Source: Paracoccus sp. (in: a-proteobacteria)
GTDB lineage: Bacteria > Pseudomonadota > Alphaproteobacteria > Rhodobacterales > Rhodobacteraceae
Direction: 5' to 3'
Length of the DNA: 9,451 nucleotides
NCBI GenBank assembly: GCA_031178645.1
Contig: JAPSIP010000045.1
Span: 1-9,451 of the forward strand
A program made the translations under genes and the position numbers. Below, in pieces: positions 8,404 to 9,451 of the stretch; the first letter of the stretch is position 1; each line of letters opens with the position of its first letter. Under the pieces are notes generated by a model. It did not search any database, had not been told where the DNA came from, and saw only the letters and a program-made list of their open reading frames with translations.

Positions 8404-9451
8404 ATGGATTGGCTGCGCGCGTCCGCCGCCCAGCAGGGCCGTGCGATCATGGCCGGGCTTCTGGACCCGCTGGACCAGACCGAGGCTTACCTGGCCGCGA
8501 TCAGAAACCATCCCGATGCGCGGCGCATCTATGCCCGCGTCAGCGAAACCCGCGCCCGGTCCGAAGCGGTGGCCGCCCATGACCGCGCCAAGCTGGAACT
8601 GCGGCGCGGGCTGCTGGACGGCGTGGCGATCAGCTGGAAGGACAATATCGACAGCGGCGGCACCGTGACCGAGGCCGGGTCGAAGCTGCTGGAGGGCCGG
8701 GTGCCGCGCAAGGATGCGATCGTGCTGGCCCGCGCGGCGCGGCAGGGCACGATCTGCCTGGGCAAGACCCACATGACGGAACTGGCCTTTTCCGGGCTAG
8801 GCCTGAACCCACGCACCGCGACGCCGCCCAACGCGCTTGATCCGGACCTTGCACCGGGCGGCTCGTCCTCGGGGGCGGCGGTGTCGGTGGCCCTGGGCCT
8901 CGCTGCGGCGGCGATAGGCACGGATACCGGCGGGTCGGTGCGGGTGCCTGCGGCTTGGAACGACCTCGTGGGCTTCATTCCCACCCGTGATTCGGTGCCG
9001 GAAAAGGGCGTCGTGCCCCTGTGCCGCCGCTTCGACGTGCCCGGCCCCATTGCCCGCACGGTCGAGGATTGCGCCGAACTGTTCGCGCTGATGGCCTGCC
9101 AGAAGACTGCCGACCTGCGCGGCGCCAACCTGTCCGGGCGTCGCCTGATGGTGCTGGAAGGCCTGCCCTTCGCCGATGCCGAGGAAGGCCCGGTCGCCGC
9201 ATTCGAGGATGCGGTGGACCGGCTGGCCCGTGCGGGGGCGCAGATCGCGCGCCAATCCTCGGACTGGATCGCCAAGGCCATGCCGCTGTCGGCCGCGCTG
9301 TTCGCCCCCGAGGCCTATGGCATCTGGCGGGCGCAGATCGAGGATGCGCCGGAACTGATGTGGGGGCCGATCCTGGACCGCTTCCGCAGCGGCGCGGCGG
9401 TCAGCGCGCCCGACTATATCGCCGCCTGGGAAAGCCTTGTGCGAATCCGGC
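8404..9451 (+). CDS. Amidase signature family enzyme (GatA-like), C-terminus cut by window edge
   Basis: Seen: 349 codons from the ATG at 8404, open to the window end. The Ser-cisSer-Lys triad of the amidase signature family is complete: Lys79 in ISWKDN, cis-Ser154 in PGGSSSG, and nucleophile Ser178 in GTDTGGSVR, with the 24-residue spacing between the serines seen in family members such as FAAH. Flanking conserved parts are CLGKTHMTELAFSGLGLNP, PAAWNDLVGF and GPIARTVED. The protein has no signal peptide and is probably cytosolic. Members hydrolyse varied amides (for example aryl amides, allophanate, or Gln in GatCAB), and the substrate cannot be told here. It is unlikely to be the tRNA amidotransferase GatA itself, since no gatB or gatC adjoins it and the core is of the stand-alone amidase type. 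Full family length is about 440-500 residues, so roughly a quarter is missing. It is directly abutted by the DUF1674 gene upstream. Confidence 0.93.
   Translation, partial: MDWLRASAAQQGRAIMAGLLDPLDQTEAYLAAIRNHPDARRIYARVSETRARSEAVAAHDRAKLELRRGLLDGVAISWKDNIDSGGTVTEAGSKLLEGRVPRKDAIVLARAARQGTICLGKTHMTELAFSGLGLNPRTATPPNALDPDLAPGGSSSGAAVSVALGLAAAAIGTDTGGSVRVPAAWNDLVGFIPTRDSVPEKGVVPLCRRFDVPGPIARTVEDCAELFALMACQKTADLRGANLSGRRLMVLEGLPFADAEEGPVAAFEDAVDRLARAGAQIARQSSDWIAKAMPLSAALFAPEAYGIWRAQIEDAPELMWGPILDRFRSGAAVSAPDYIAAWESLVRIR

Noticed and set aside
8404..9451. Amidase as the GatA subunit of the tRNA amidotransferase
   Set aside because: No gatB or gatC adjoins it and the core matches stand-alone amidases better; the triad alone cannot decide, so no symbol was given.

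Overview
The window is GC-rich and gene-dense. Codon use, gene content and gene order point to an alphaproteobacterium of the Rhodobacteraceae/Paracoccaceae group, probably Paracoccus-like. This rests mainly on a BamF-type (DUF3035) lipoprotein, a DUF1674 (SdhAF4-like) protein, and the order purH, lspA, DUF3035, paired M16 peptidases. It looks like chromosomal sequence. I see no tRNA, rRNA, CRISPR array, transposase or phage gene, and no stretch over 300 bases lacks a gene.

Left and centre (about 1-8154, all minus strand, read right to left): rsmB (16S rRNA m5C methyltransferase), purH (last two steps of IMP synthesis), lspA (signal peptidase II), a BamF/DUF3035 lipoprotein, a cytochrome P450, then two M16 metallopeptidase-family proteins. 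The second M16 gene leaves the window at base 1. Three junctions overlap (purH/lspA TGATG, lipoprotein/P450 ATGA, M16/M16 ATGA), so most of this run is probably one transcript with coupled translation. LspA would process lipoproteins such as the BamF-like neighbour. The M16 proteins both carry export signals and look like a heterodimer, with the zinc site on one subunit and the R/Y pair on the other. Together this is a cell-envelope module downstream of two housekeeping genes.

Right (8212-9451, plus strand): a divergent pair, a 63-residue DUF1674/SdhAF4-like protein directly followed by an amidase-signature enzyme that runs off the window end. A short divergent intergenic region with a perfect 6-bp inverted repeat separates it from rsmB.

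The least ordinary element is the P450. It sits inside the envelope module, coupled to the lipoprotein gene, and its I-helix reads AGHGST, so the usual acid-Thr oxygen-activation pair is Gly-Ser. Other points are the proline-rich N-terminal extension of LspA and the Ala/Pro-rich tail of the catalytic M16 subunit. I found no clear new multi-gene defence or mobile system.
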